From CADCUY01 sp964242735 (GTDB taxonomy: Bacteria; Actinomycetota; Actinomycetes; Actinomycetales; Quadrisphaeraceae), in NCBI GenBank assembly GCA_964242735.1, contig CAXTAK010000026.1:1-31978 (forward strand): 31,978 nt of DNA, read 5' to 3'. Positions 1-7,821 of this stretch are shown one piece after another. Numbering within the stretch: the stretch's first letter is position 1; each line of letters starts with the position of its first letter. Under the pieces are notes generated by a model. That model made no database searches and had not been told where the DNA came from. It worked only from the letters and a program-made list of their open reading frames with translations. The position numbers and the translations under genes were made by a program.

Positions 1-976
1 CCTTGACCCAGGAGATCTCGAGGCCGGTGTGCGACAGGCCCCAGGACGCGGCGCCGACGGCGAGCGCCACGAGCCACCGCAGGCGCTGCAGGCCGTCGAC
101 CCACCTCGCTGGTGGATCGGGCAGCGGTAAGCGGGACCACGCCACAAAGGCGGCGTAGACGAGCACGTTGCCGGCGAAGGTGATGTTCATGGTCAGGTGC
201 ACCCCGAGGTGGAAGAGGGTCAGCACCGCGAGACCGCACCGGAAGGCGCGCCAGTTGAGCACGGTGAGGACCAGGAGGCCCTCCATGAGCACGGTCGCCC
301 AGTCCAGGGCCTCCCACAGCGGGGGGACATCCAGTCGGACGAAGGGACCAGCGAGCAGGTCGGTGCGCTCGTTGACGTGGTACTGGCGCAACGCCGTCTC
401 GCGCACGGCCTGCGTCGCCGGGCAGAGCCAGCCAGCGAGCAGCTTCGGCGCGGCGGCGGTGAGCATGCCGACGCCGACCAGCAGCGCCAGGAGGCGGAGC
501 GGCCACTGCGCCTGGAGTGACGGTGACCGAGATGCGACCGGGCGCCCCGACCGCACGGCGTCCACGGAGACCGCACCGCCCCAGCGCCCCAGCGCCAGGA
601 CCACCGGGACGAGGACGGAGAAGATGGTGTGGTCGATCTTGCCGAGGCTGAAGGCGAAGCCGCTGCCGGTCATCAGGAGCACGGAGACGGCGACCGACGC
701 CCATCCCGTGTGCAGGCCGATCATGAGGGCCGCGATGGCCACCGCCAGCGCCAGCTCCAGGATCAGCAGCACCGTTCGCGGCGGGAAGCCGTCGAAGATC
801 CGGAACGGGCCGATCGGCGCCGTGAACAGGGAGTCGGGGTAGGCGGCGACCCACTCGAAGGACACCAGCCCCACGAGCATCGACGTGGCGAGCAGCACGC
901 GGTAGCGGCCCAGGTCGGTGGGCGTGAAGGGACCGCGCGCCACCCACGCGTCGAAGGACCGCAGGGGCCGCGTCAC
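1..976 (-). CDS. HTTM-domain integral membrane protein (partial, C-terminus outside window)
   Basis: About 325 residues are visible from a GTG at 976; the C-terminus lies beyond base 1. The N-terminal phrase PTDLGRYRVLLA and the later FHLGVHLTMNI resemble the HTTM family (horizontally transferred transmembrane domain, related to vitamin-K-dependent gamma-carboxylase). At least six hydrophobic segments are visible, near residues 27-46, 68-88, 92-112, 159-181, 225-240 and 255-285, so it should sit in the cytoplasmic membrane. The start overlaps the stop of the upstream gene as GTGA (973-976), which suggests translational coupling, and it is the last visible gene of the leftward glycan operon. 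Bacterial HTTM proteins mostly lack an assigned reaction. A role in modifying or exporting a polysaccharide or surface protein is inferred from context only. Confidence 0.75.
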   Translation of the reverse strand, partial: MTRPLRSFDAWVARGPFTPTDLGRYRVLLATSMLVGLVSFEWVAAYPDSLFTAPIGPFRIFDGFPPRTVLLILELALAVAIAALMIGLHTGWASVAVSVLLMTGSGFAFSLGKIDHTIFSVLVPVVLALGRWGGAVSVDAVRSGRPVASRSPSLQAQWPLRLLALLVGVGMLTAAAPKLLAGWLCPATQAVRETALRQYHVNERTDLLAGPFVRLDVPPLWEALDWATVLMEGLLVLTVLNWRAFRCGLAVLTLFHLGVHLTMNITFAGNVLVYAAFVAWSRLPLPDPPARWVDGLQRLRWLVALAVGAASWGLSHTGLEISWVK

Positions 977-1446
977 GGGGAGCCGCTGACGTCGACGGTG
1001 GTGACCCGGTCGGTCCTCACGACACGGCGCTCACCGGTGGACAGGGCGTACTCGACGTCCTCCCACGTGATCGTGACCGTGGCCGGGTCGATCTCGGGAC
1101 GCCAGGCGGCCACCCGGCCCCTCAACCACGCGCGCGTCTGGGGCTCGGCGGCGTTGTCGGCGGAGTAGAAGGCCGAGCGGAAGACCGTGGTCTCCAGGAC
1201 GGGGGTCGGTGGCAGCAGGTCACGGAAGGGCACGGGTGTCACCGACCCGTCGGTGGCCTCGACGTCCACCCGGGGCTCCAGGGTCGTCGCCACCGCAGCG
1301 CTGCGGGGCGCGCCGCCGAAGGAGGGCTGGTAGAGGCCGGGGTAGGGCTCGCTCCAGACCTCGCGCACCGCGACCTGCACGGGCAGGGCGAGCAGCACGG
1401 CGGCGAAGACCGCGCGCACCGCGAGCCGCCGCCGGGCGGCAGTCAT
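973..1446 (-). CDS. Small membrane-anchored protein paired with the HTTM gene
   Basis: A 157-residue protein starting at ATG 1446. It has one N-terminal membrane segment (about residues 11-27) after an Arg-rich start, then a soluble, probably extracytoplasmic domain of about 125 residues containing EPYPGLYQPSFGG. I do not recognise a named domain. The start overlaps the upstream glycosyltransferase stop (ATGA, 1443-1446) and the stop overlaps the HTTM start (GTGA, 973-976), so all three should be made from one coupled message. A single-pass partner of the HTTM protein is the simplest reading, but this is inferred from adjacency. There are no catalytic motifs on which to base a function. Confidence 0.75.
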   Translation of the reverse strand: MTAARRRLAVRAVFAAVLLALPVQVAVREVWSEPYPGLYQPSFGGAPRSAAVATTLEPRVDVEATDGSVTPVPFRDLLPPTPVLETTVFRSAFYSADNAAEPQTRAWLRGRVAAWRPEIDPATVTITWEDVEYALSTGERRVVRTDRVTTVDVSGSP

Positions 1447-2402
1447 GGGGTCCCGCCGCGCGTCGTGCCCGAGGCGGCGCGCGGGGGGATCGGTCCCGCC
1501 GTGGTCGCCAAGCTGGCCGTCATCCCGTCGAACTGCACCGCGATGGTGACCAGCCGGCACAGGGAGTACGCGCCGAGGTACCGGGCCCTGGCCACCAGGG
1601 TCGTGGGGCCCTCGTCGCGCCCGGTGACCGCGCCCGCCCAGGTGCGCAGCTGGTGGGCGATCGACCCGGCGAAGTGCCGCGGCCCCCGACCGGCCGCCAG
1701 GTCGTGGGTGACCTTGCCGCGGGCGACGCGGCGCCACTTGGTCACCGATTCCCCCAGGGTCGCGCGCGCCGGGTGGCGCACCACGGCGTCGGGGGCGTAG
1801 CGCTGCACCCCGCCCCAGGCGGCCACCCGCTGGCCCCACTGCGCGTCGCCCCGCGAGAGCAGGGTGGCGTCGAACGCGCCGGTGCGGTCCATGGTGGCCC
1901 GCCAGGTGACCATGTTCGCGGTCACCGCGAAGCGCTGGTCGGTGAGGTAGCGGTCCTGGCGGAAGCCGTGCGCGTGCTCGTGCAGCTCGCTGCCGGTCAC
2001 CGGGCGCCCGCCGGCGTAGGTCAGCTCCACCCGGCCCCCGACCATCGCGGCGGGCGGCTCCGCGCGCAGGCAGGTCACCGCCTCGCGCAACCACGAGGGT
2101 TCGGGCTGGCAGTCGGCGTCGGTGAAGGCGAGCACCTCCCCGGTGGCCGCGGTGAGCCCGGTGTTGCGGGCCGCGTAGGACCCCGGGCGCGCCTCGCGCA
2201 GCAGCCGGGCTGCCGGGTGCGCGGCGGCCACGGCACCGACGTCCTCGGTCGAGCCGTTGTCGACCACCACGACCTGCACCGGGCCCGGGTAGTCCTGGGC
2301 GTCGAGGGCGGTCAGGCATCCGTCGAGGGCGGTGGCGCCGTCCTTGACGGGCACGATCACCGACACCGGTGGCCAAGCCCCGCCGGTCGGCGCGGCGATC
2401 AC
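1443..2402 (-). CDS. Family 2 glycosyltransferase (GT-A fold)
   Basis: A 319-residue protein. I chose GTG 2402 because it overlaps the upstream stop as GTGA (2399-2402) and places the first beta strand (PPVSVIVPVKDG) at residue 11, as is usual for GT2. The metal and nucleotide-binding DAD motif lies at residues 95-97 within FTDADC, preceded by the GSYAARN segment, with RGDAQWGQR and VVRHPAR downstream. GT2 enzymes move a sugar from a nucleotide donor to a lipid-linked or growing glycan acceptor at the inner face of the membrane; the donor here cannot be read from sequence. It closely resembles the N-terminal half of the next gene upstream, so the two are probably tandem paralogues. It is the third gene of the leftward operon starting at 5175. 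Confidence 0.88.
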   Translation of the reverse strand: MIAAPTGGAWPPVSVIVPVKDGATALDGCLTALDAQDYPGPVQVVVVDNGSTEDVGAVAAAHPAARLLREARPGSYAARNTGLTAATGEVLAFTDADCQPEPSWLREAVTCLRAEPPAAMVGGRVELTYAGGRPVTGSELHEHAHGFRQDRYLTDQRFAVTANMVTWRATMDRTGAFDATLLSRGDAQWGQRVAAWGGVQRYAPDAVVRHPARATLGESVTKWRRVARGKVTHDLAAGRGPRHFAGSIAHQLRTWAGAVTGRDEGPTTLVARARYLGAYSLCRLVTIAVQFDGMTASLATTAGPIPPRAASGTTRGGTP

Positions 2403-4396
2403 GCGCCCACCCCCCACATCTGCCCGATGCCCTCGCGCACGCCGTCCCACGACAGGCGCCGCAGGTCGGGGGCGGTGGTCGGCGCGGGGGCGGCGAGCGC
2501 ACGGGCCAGGTCACCGGACGTCAGGTCGCCGCGGAACAGGATCACCCAGCCGGGCCCCACCGCCTCGGCGAGCTCCTGGAAGGTGGGCGTGTCGGGGAGC
2601 AGCACGCGCCGCCCGGCGGACAGGGCGAGCACGGCGCTGCCCGAGTTCAGCACGCGCCGGTACGCCAGGACCACGAGGTCGCAGGCCCCCAGGGCCGCGT
2701 CGAGGTCGGGCTGCTCGACGTACCCGGTGCGCAGCCGCACCCGGGAGTCGCGGCCGGCCAGGCGGCGCAGCTCCTCGGCCTCGGCCGTGTCGGGGACGGC
2801 GCCGGCGAGCAGCAGCACCGCGGTGGGCTCGTCGAGGTCGGCGAACGCGCGCAGCAGCTGCTCGGCGCCCTTGTAGCGGCGCAGCGCCCCCACGCTGGTG
2901 ATCACCGGCGCACCCGCGTCGATGCCGAGAGCGGTGCGGGCGGCGGGCCGGGCGGGCACCTCGGGGACGACGCGGGTGTAGTCGCCGTGGGGCACCTCGT
3001 GCCAGGTGCGCCGCGCCAGGGCGCGGTGGCGGGCGGTCACCTCGGGGCGGCCGGCGAGGGAGAACGTGTGGACGTCGGTGACCAGGCGCGCCAGCACCGC
3101 CCACATGACCCGCTCCAGCAGCGGGTGGCGCTGGTCGTGGGAGACCACGTTGTGCGCGGTGAGCACCACCCTGGCCCTGCGGGCGCGCAGGAGCGCGCAG
3201 AACACGAGCAGCCGCGCCAGGTTCCGCGCGGCGCGCACGGGGCTCGCGGGGTTGAGCGCCCGCTCGGGCCACTGCAGGTGCGCGCCGAGCGGGGTGTCGG
3301 CGCCGCGGGCCAGCACCGCGCGCAGGCTCAGGTCGCGGACGTCGAGTCCCGCCTCCCGCGAGGCCGCCAGCCACGAGGCGAGCCACGGGTTGGAACGGAC
3401 CACCACGGTGTTGCTGAGCACCACGGCAGGCGGCGCGACTCCCCCGCACTGCTGCACCTGGTGCCGGGACCGGTGCTCGGACTGATCGCGGGCCTGGTCC
3501 CGAGCGTGCTCGCGGGCCACGGTGCGCCACGCCCACCAGCGCAGGTAGTGGGCGGTGAGCTCACCGACGACGTACGCCCCGCGGTCGCGCCAGGAGTCGA
3601 AGGCCAGCGCACGACGCGCGGCCCCCAGCGGCGGCACGCCCTGGCGCAGCCACTGTCGGCGGGTCGGCGGGGCGAGCCCGGCGTCCAGTGCACCGCGCAG
3701 CACCCGGCGGGTCTTGACGGCGACCTCCGCGGCGGCCGCGCGCGCCGGGTGGCGCACCACCGCGTGCGGGGCGTAGGCGATGCGGGCGCCGCCGCGGGCG
3801 GCGCGCTCGCAGAACTCGCGGTCCCCGCCGCTGAGCAGCGCCTCGGAGAAGGCGCCCACGCGGTCGAACAGCGGGCGGCGCACGAGGAGGTTCGCGGTCA
3901 CCCCGAACCCCAGGGTCCGTACGTACCGCTCCTGGGGGAAGGCGCTGAGCACCTCGAAGAGCTCGCTGGGAGTGGGTGGCCGGTGCTGGGTGTAGACCTC
4001 CACGCGTCCGGCGACGATGTCGGCCCCCTCGTGCTCCAGGGCCTCCAGGCCGCGCCGCAACCACGCGGGCTCGGGGGTGCAGTCAGCGTCGGTGAAGGCC
4101 ACGACGTCGCCGCGCGCGACCCGCAGGCAGGCATTGCGTGCCCGGTAGGACCCGGCGTCGGCGGTGACCAGCAGGGTGGTGCGGGGGTGGTCCGCGCGCT
4201 CCACGTCCTCGCGGCGAGCGGGGGCGGTGGTGGAGGCGTTGTCGCAGACGAGCACCTCGAAGCACTCGCGCGGAAGGTCCTGGGCGCGCAGCGCGCTCAG
4301 GCAGCGGGCGAGGCCGGTCGGGTCCTGGTGCACGGGCACCACCACCGTGACCCTGGGCGGCGCGCCCATCACCGGGCCGGTCGCTGCGCCCATCAC
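2399..4396 (-). CDS. Bifunctional glycosyltransferase, GT2 (GT-A) fused to GT4-like (GT-B)
   Basis: A 665-residue protein, about twice a normal transferase. Residues 14-285 form a GT2 domain with the acidic motif FTDADC at 101-106 and a SGGDREFCERAA segment near 189-200. A polar linker (about 293-316, rich in Arg, Asp, Gln and His) leads to a second domain at 322-665. That domain has GT-B/GT4 hallmarks: ALRRYKGAEQLL at 504-515, EQPDLDAALGACDLVVLAY near 561-579 and NSGSAVLALSAGR at 584-596. Two different transfers by one polypeptide are therefore likely, perhaps consecutive sugars of a repeat unit. GTG 4396 overlaps the Wzz-like stop (GTGA); an in-frame ATG at 4393 is an alternative. The assignment to two folds is strong; donors and acceptors are unknown. 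Confidence 0.88.
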   Translation of the reverse strand: MMGAATGPVMGAPPRVTVVVPVHQDPTGLARCLSALRAQDLPRECFEVLVCDNASTTAPARREDVERADHPRTTLLVTADAGSYRARNACLRVARGDVVAFTDADCTPEPAWLRRGLEALEHEGADIVAGRVEVYTQHRPPTPSELFEVLSAFPQERYVRTLGFGVTANLLVRRPLFDRVGAFSEALLSGGDREFCERAARGGARIAYAPHAVVRHPARAAAAEVAVKTRRVLRGALDAGLAPPTRRQWLRQGVPPLGAARRALAFDSWRDRGAYVVGELTAHYLRWWAWRTVAREHARDQARDQSEHRSRHQVQQCGGVAPPAVVLSNTVVVRSNPWLASWLAASREAGLDVRDLSLRAVLARGADTPLGAHLQWPERALNPASPVRAARNLARLLVFCALLRARRARVVLTAHNVVSHDQRHPLLERVMWAVLARLVTDVHTFSLAGRPEVTARHRALARRTWHEVPHGDYTRVVPEVPARPAARTALGIDAGAPVITSVGALRRYKGAEQLLRAFADLDEPTAVLLLAGAVPDTAEAEELRRLAGRDSRVRLRTGYVEQPDLDAALGACDLVVLAYRRVLNSGSAVLALSAGRRVLLPDTPTFQELAEAVGPGWVILFRGDLTSGDLARALAAPAPTTAPDLRRLSWDGVREGIGQMWGVGA

Positions 4397-5175
4397 CGCG
4401 AGACCAGGGTGGGGGCCTCGGCGGGGTGCCCCGGGGCGGTGACCCGCGCCCCGCGCCGCGGCACGCGGCGCCCCGTGCGCCGCGAAGCGACGGCGGCCGG
4501 CGGGCCGGCGGCGACCTGCTGCTCGGCCTGAGCGCGCCGCTCACGGCGCTGTCGCCGCGAGCGCATGAGCGACTGCGCGAGCACGCTGAGCACCACCGCC
4601 ACGAGGGTGCCCGCCAGGCCGATGGCCACGACCGCCCGCAGCCGGTCGGGGTAGTCCTCCACCGGGGGGTCGACCGGCCCGCCGGGTGCCGCCGCGTACA
4701 GCTGGTCGATGGGCGCTCCGGTCGCGAGCTGGAGGTCGGTGAGCACGCCGTTGGTGCCCTGCTGCATCGCTGTGATGGCCTCGGCGGCGATGACGCGGTC
4801 GGTGGCGACGACGGTGGCGGTCACCAGCGCGGGGTCCACCTCGGGGTCGCGCACGGCGGTCAGGTCCACCCCGCCACCGGGCAGCAGCTGGTCGCGCACC
4901 GTGGTGGTGTTGAGGGCGCCGGTCAGCATCACCGCCAGGGTCGACGCCCCCGTGCCGCCGTTGAAGGGCGTGATGACGAACACGAGCCCCTCGCTCTGCT
5001 GGGCGCGCGAGACGATCAGCTCCGTCGAGGGCACCACCACGAACGACGTGCTGGCGGTGTACTCCGGCGCCGCGGCGCGGTACTGCTGCACGCACAGCCA
5101 GATCGTCAGCCCGATGAGGGGGAGGAACACGTACCAGCGGCGCAGGCAGGCCCTGATCACGCCGAGCAGATCCAC
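4393..5175 (-). CDS. Wzz-like polysaccharide chain-length/export co-polymerase
   Basis: A 260-residue protein with the Wzz-type layout: one membrane segment near residues 15-28, an extracytoplasmic region of about 155 residues including EYTASTSFVVVPS, then a second membrane segment near 182-203 and a basic C-terminal tail. Such proteins set chain length or couple polymerisation to export. No Walker motifs follow, so the bacterial tyrosine-kinase half found in many Gram-positive systems is absent or encoded elsewhere. GTG 5175 is supported by GGAGG seven bases upstream on the minus strand. It is the first gene of the leftward five-gene operon, divergent from the Wzy-like gene. Chain-length regulator is the best call; a membrane-spanning structural protein remains possible because sequence conservation in the family is low. 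Confidence 0.75.
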   Translation of the reverse strand: MDLLGVIRACLRRWYVFLPLIGLTIWLCVQQYRAAAPEYTASTSFVVVPSTELIVSRAQQSEGLVFVITPFNGGTGASTLAVMLTGALNTTTVRDQLLPGGGVDLTAVRDPEVDPALVTATVVATDRVIAAEAITAMQQGTNGVLTDLQLATGAPIDQLYAAAPGGPVDPPVEDYPDRLRAVVAIGLAGTLVAVVLSVLAQSLMRSRRQRRERRAQAEQQVAAGPPAAVASRRTGRRVPRRGARVTAPGHPAEAPTLVSR

Positions 5176-5202
5176 GTGACATCCTCCGGGACAGGTGTTT
5201 GG

Positions 5203-5239
5203 TCACCATCAGCGTATGTCCGCTCACCGCTCGTGGTGA
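5203..5239. promoter_or_regulatory. Imperfect inverted repeat over the divergent Wzz-like/Wzy-like promoter region
   Basis: Arms 5203-5213 (TCACCATCAGC) and 5229-5239 (GCTCGTGGTGA) match at 9 of 11 positions as an inverted repeat with a 15-base spacer. On the minus strand a TACGCT -10-like hexamer (5216-5211) lies at the inner edge of the left arm, about 36 bases before the Wzz-like GTG. A regulator bound here could control the leftward operon and perhaps the rightward gene. It is an operator candidate by inspection only. Confidence 0.4.
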
Positions 5240-5342
5240 TCTGATGCCGGTACGGGGACGCTCCGACCATCCCGGGCACCGGCGCTGGGGCGGTGGCGAC
5301 GGGGCGGTGGTCCCGGCCCGGCGGCGGGGTCGAGGAGGTCGT

Positions 5343-6716
5343 GTGGCAGCAGGGGGAACAGCGTCGACCGTGTCGACCGTGTCGACGGCGTCGACGGCAT
5401 CGCACGGCAGCACCGTCGTCGGCCCCGTGCGGCGCCAGCGGGTGCGCGCGCACCCGGCACCGCTCGCGGTCGCCTTCGCGGCGCTGCTCTTCGTCTTCCC
5501 CAGCTCCGTCGTGCTCGCCGGCCCGCTGAACAGCAACGGGCACCCCTTGCGCCTGCTCGGGCTGGTCGCGCTGGTGGTGCTGGCCCTCGACCTGCTCCGG
5601 CGGCGGCGCGGTGGCCCACCGCCGGTGGTGGCGACGGTGGTGCTGCTCCTCCTCTACACCGCCCAGGCGCTGTTCTTCTACGGGTGGCGCACCCTCGACC
5701 TCGACGCCGACCCCGCCGGCGAGCTGCGCGCCCTGCTCTTCGCGCTGAGCGCCTGCGGGATGGCCCTGTACACGGCGCTCCGGGTCACCACCCTGCGCAC
5801 GGTGACCGGCATCGTGGCGGTGCTGGTCGCCGGGTGCTCCCTCAACGCCGTCATCGGCGTCCTCCAGGCCGTCGGGGCGCCGCTGGTGTGGGCCCGACTC
5901 ATCGCCCTGCCCGGCTTCCAGCTGGTGGGCAGCGCGCGCGGCACCGGTGAGCGAGCGGGGCTCGTGCGGGTGGTGGGCACGGCCGGGCACCCCATCGAGT
6001 ACGCGGTGGTGCTGGGGTGCTGCCTGCCGCTGGCCATGCACCTGGCCCTGCACGCGCGCACCAGCGGCGGTCGCCAGCTCGCCGCCGGTGCGGCGGTGCT
6101 GATGGGCCTCGCGATCCCCTTCGCCCTCTCGCGCGGGGGGCTGATCTGCATCGCCGTCTCGGTCGTGGTGTTCCTGCTGGTGCAGAGCTGGGGCACCCGG
6201 CTCACCGCGGTCCTCGCCGCCGCGGCAGCGGGCTGCGTGGCCTACGTGCTCGTGCCCTCGACGTACACGGCGGTCGTCGGGCTGTTCACCGGCGTGGAGG
6301 ACGACGCGAGCATCCAGGGCCGCACCGACGACCTGCCCCTGGTCGATGCCGCGTTCACCGCCGCGCCGTGGCTCGGGGGCTCACCGATGCCGCCGGGAAC
6401 CATCCTGGACAACCAGTGGTTCGACATCCTGGTCTCCCGGGGCCTGGTCGGCGTCACCGCCCTCGCGCTGCTGTTCCTCGTGCCCGCCGCCGGCCTGCTG
6501 GGCGCGGCGTGGCGGCTGCGGGGCACCGACCCCGAGCGGCAGAGCATGGCCGCGGCCCTGGCGGGGTGCGTGCTCGCCACCGGGGTCTCCGGGGCCGTGT
6601 TCGACCTGATGTCCTTCGGCACCGCGGCGATGCTGCTGTTCCTCGTCATCGGGCTCAGCGCCGCCGTCGTGCACCGGCCGGAGACCTCTTCGGCCGTTTC
6701 GTCCTCCCATCACTGA
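5343..6716 (+). CDS. Wzy / O-antigen ligase-like polysaccharide polymerase
   Basis: A 457-residue multispan protein with about ten to twelve hydrophobic segments. Family signals are GHPIEYAVVLG, FALSRGG just before a membrane segment, and DNQWFDILVSRGLVGV near the C-terminus, all typical of the O-antigen ligase/polymerase (Wzy_C) superfamily. These proteins join lipid-linked repeat units, or ligate glycan to an acceptor, on the outer face of the membrane. I chose GTG 5343 because GAGGAGG lies at 5332-5338 and the first membrane segment follows sensibly; the frame is open back to 5199 but reads as low-complexity Arg/Gly sequence. The N-terminus carries a Ser-Thr-Val/Ala repeat. It is divergent from the Wzz-like gene, its expected functional partner. 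Polymerase versus ligase cannot be separated by eye. Confidence 0.85.
   Translation: MAAGGTASTVSTVSTASTASHGSTVVGPVRRQRVRAHPAPLAVAFAALLFVFPSSVVLAGPLNSNGHPLRLLGLVALVVLALDLLRRRRGGPPPVVATVVLLLLYTAQALFFYGWRTLDLDADPAGELRALLFALSACGMALYTALRVTTLRTVTGIVAVLVAGCSLNAVIGVLQAVGAPLVWARLIALPGFQLVGSARGTGERAGLVRVVGTAGHPIEYAVVLGCCLPLAMHLALHARTSGGRQLAAGAAVLMGLAIPFALSRGGLICIAVSVVVFLLVQSWGTRLTAVLAAAAAGCVAYVLVPSTYTAVVGLFTGVEDDASIQGRTDDLPLVDAAFTAAPWLGGSPMPPGTILDNQWFDILVSRGLVGVTALALLFLVPAAGLLGAAWRLRGTDPERQSMAAALAGCVLATGVSGAVFDLMSFGTAAMLLFLVIGLSAAVVHRPETSSAVSSSHH
5364..5399 (+). repeat. Four 9-bp tandem repeats (TCGACCGTG type) in the Wzy-like 5' end
   Basis: Copies lie at 5364, 5373, 5382 and 5391: two TCGACCGTG, one TCGACGGCG and one TCGACGGCA. 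They are in frame and encode STV, STV, STA, STA in the cytoplasmic N-terminus. Gain or loss of a unit would keep the reading frame. Confidence 0.8.
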
Positions 6717-6722
6717 CAGTCG

Positions 6723-6744
6723 CCTAGCTTGACTCCCTGCTAGG
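6723..6744. promoter_or_regulatory. Perfect inverted repeat CCTAGC-N10-GCTAGG upstream of the GT2-DUF2142 pair
   Basis: CCTAGC (6723-6728) and GCTAGG (6739-6744) are exact reverse complements with a ten-base spacer, between the Wzy-like stop (6716) and the GTG at 6778. A TAGCTT -10-like hexamer (6725-6730) overlaps the left arm. It could be an operator, a promoter with fortuitous symmetry, or a weak hairpin. AT-containing sequence is rare here, which makes the symmetry more notable. Confidence 0.4.
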
Positions 6745-6777
6745 ACATCCGGCCGCCGCTCCTGGGGAGGTACGACT

Positions 6778-7821
6778 GTGCTCTACCCCGACGTGGCGGT
6801 GCTGATCCCCTGCCACGACGAGGGCGCCACCGTCGCCGACGTCGTGGAGGGCTTCCGCCGCCACCTGCCCGGGGCCCGCATCGTGGTCTGCGACAACGCC
6901 TCCTCCGACGACACCGCCGCTCGCGCCAGGGCCGCCGGTGCAGCGGTCATCCACGAGCGCCGCCGCGGCAAGGGCTTCGCGGTGCGCCGCCTCTTCTCCG
7001 ACGTCGAGGCCGGCTACTACCTCCTCGTCGACGGCGATGCCACGTACGACCCGGCGTCCGCCCCCCGCATGGTGCACCTCATGCGCCACGAGGGCGTCGA
7101 CACCGTGCTCGGTGTGCGCCGCCACGCGGGCGGGGGCTCCGCCGAGTACCGGACGGGTCACCAGCTGGGCAACGCCCTCTTCTCCCGGGCCTTCTCCAGC
7201 CTCTTCGAGACCTCGTACACCGACGTCCTCACCGGCTACCGCGGGTTCAGCCGCCGCTTCGTCAAGAGCTGCCCGCTGCTGGCCCGCGGCTTCGACGTCG
7301 AGATCGAGCTCAACGCCCACGGCGCCTCGCTCGCCCTGCCTTACGCCGAGATCGACACCCGCTACGTCGAGCGGCCCTCGGGCAGCCACAGCAAGCTCAA
7401 CACCTACGCCGACGGCACCCGCATCATGCGGCGGCTGCTGCGCCTGCACCGCGACTTCCGGCCCTTCGCCGTCCTCGGCGCCCCCGGTGCGGTGCTCGGC
7501 CTCGTCGGCCTCGCGCTCTTCGCACCGATCCTCCTGGAGTTCCGCGCCACCGGCCTGGTACCGCGCTTCCCGACCCTCATCGCGATCGTGGGCATGGTGC
7601 TCGCGGGCCTCGTGATGCTGCTCGTGGGCACCATCCTCGAGCGCGCGGCGCGTGACCGGATCGAGCGCAACCGCCTCTTCTACCTCGCCCAGCCCCCGCC
7701 CGGGGCGCTGACGGTCATCGATGTCACCGCGGTGTCCCACGCTCCCCTCGGCGTGGCCCCGCTCGACCCGGCACCCGTGACGGCGAGTGCCACGGCCCCG
7801 CCGGGGCGTGCGCCGGCGTGA
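6778..7821 (+). CDS. Polyprenyl-phosphate sugar transferase-like GT2 with two C-terminal membrane segments
   Basis: A 347-residue protein with a clear GGGGAGG ribosome site (6764-6770) seven bases before GTG 6778. The GT2 core starts with AVLIPCHDEG, has CDNASSDDT and carries the DGD motif at residues 85-87. The segments GYRGFSRRFVKS and DVEIELNAHG resemble the DPM1/GtrB/ArnC branch. Two hydrophobic helices at about 233-255 and 263-285 anchor it, as in polyprenyl-phosphate hexose synthases. The expected reaction is transfer of a sugar from a nucleotide donor to undecaprenyl or decaprenyl phosphate at the inner membrane face. Its stop overlaps the next start as GTGA (7818-7821), tying it to the DUF2142 protein. 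The C-terminal 50 residues are Ala/Pro-rich and look disordered. The sugar is unknown. Confidence 0.85.
   Translation: MLYPDVAVLIPCHDEGATVADVVEGFRRHLPGARIVVCDNASSDDTAARARAAGAAVIHERRRGKGFAVRRLFSDVEAGYYLLVDGDATYDPASAPRMVHLMRHEGVDTVLGVRRHAGGGSAEYRTGHQLGNALFSRAFSSLFETSYTDVLTGYRGFSRRFVKSCPLLARGFDVEIELNAHGASLALPYAEIDTRYVERPSGSHSKLNTYADGTRIMRRLLRLHRDFRPFAVLGAPGAVLGLVGLALFAPILLEFRATGLVPRFPTLIAIVGMVLAGLVMLLVGTILERAARDRIERNRLFYLAQPPPGALTVIDVTAVSHAPLGVAPLDPAPVTASATAPPGRAPA

Noticed and set aside
2369..4531. A 720-codon rightward open frame opposite the bifunctional transferase gene
   Set aside because: It is the antisense of a gene with clear domains; its product is Gly/His/Arg/Ala-rich without motifs, as expected from high-GC codon bias.
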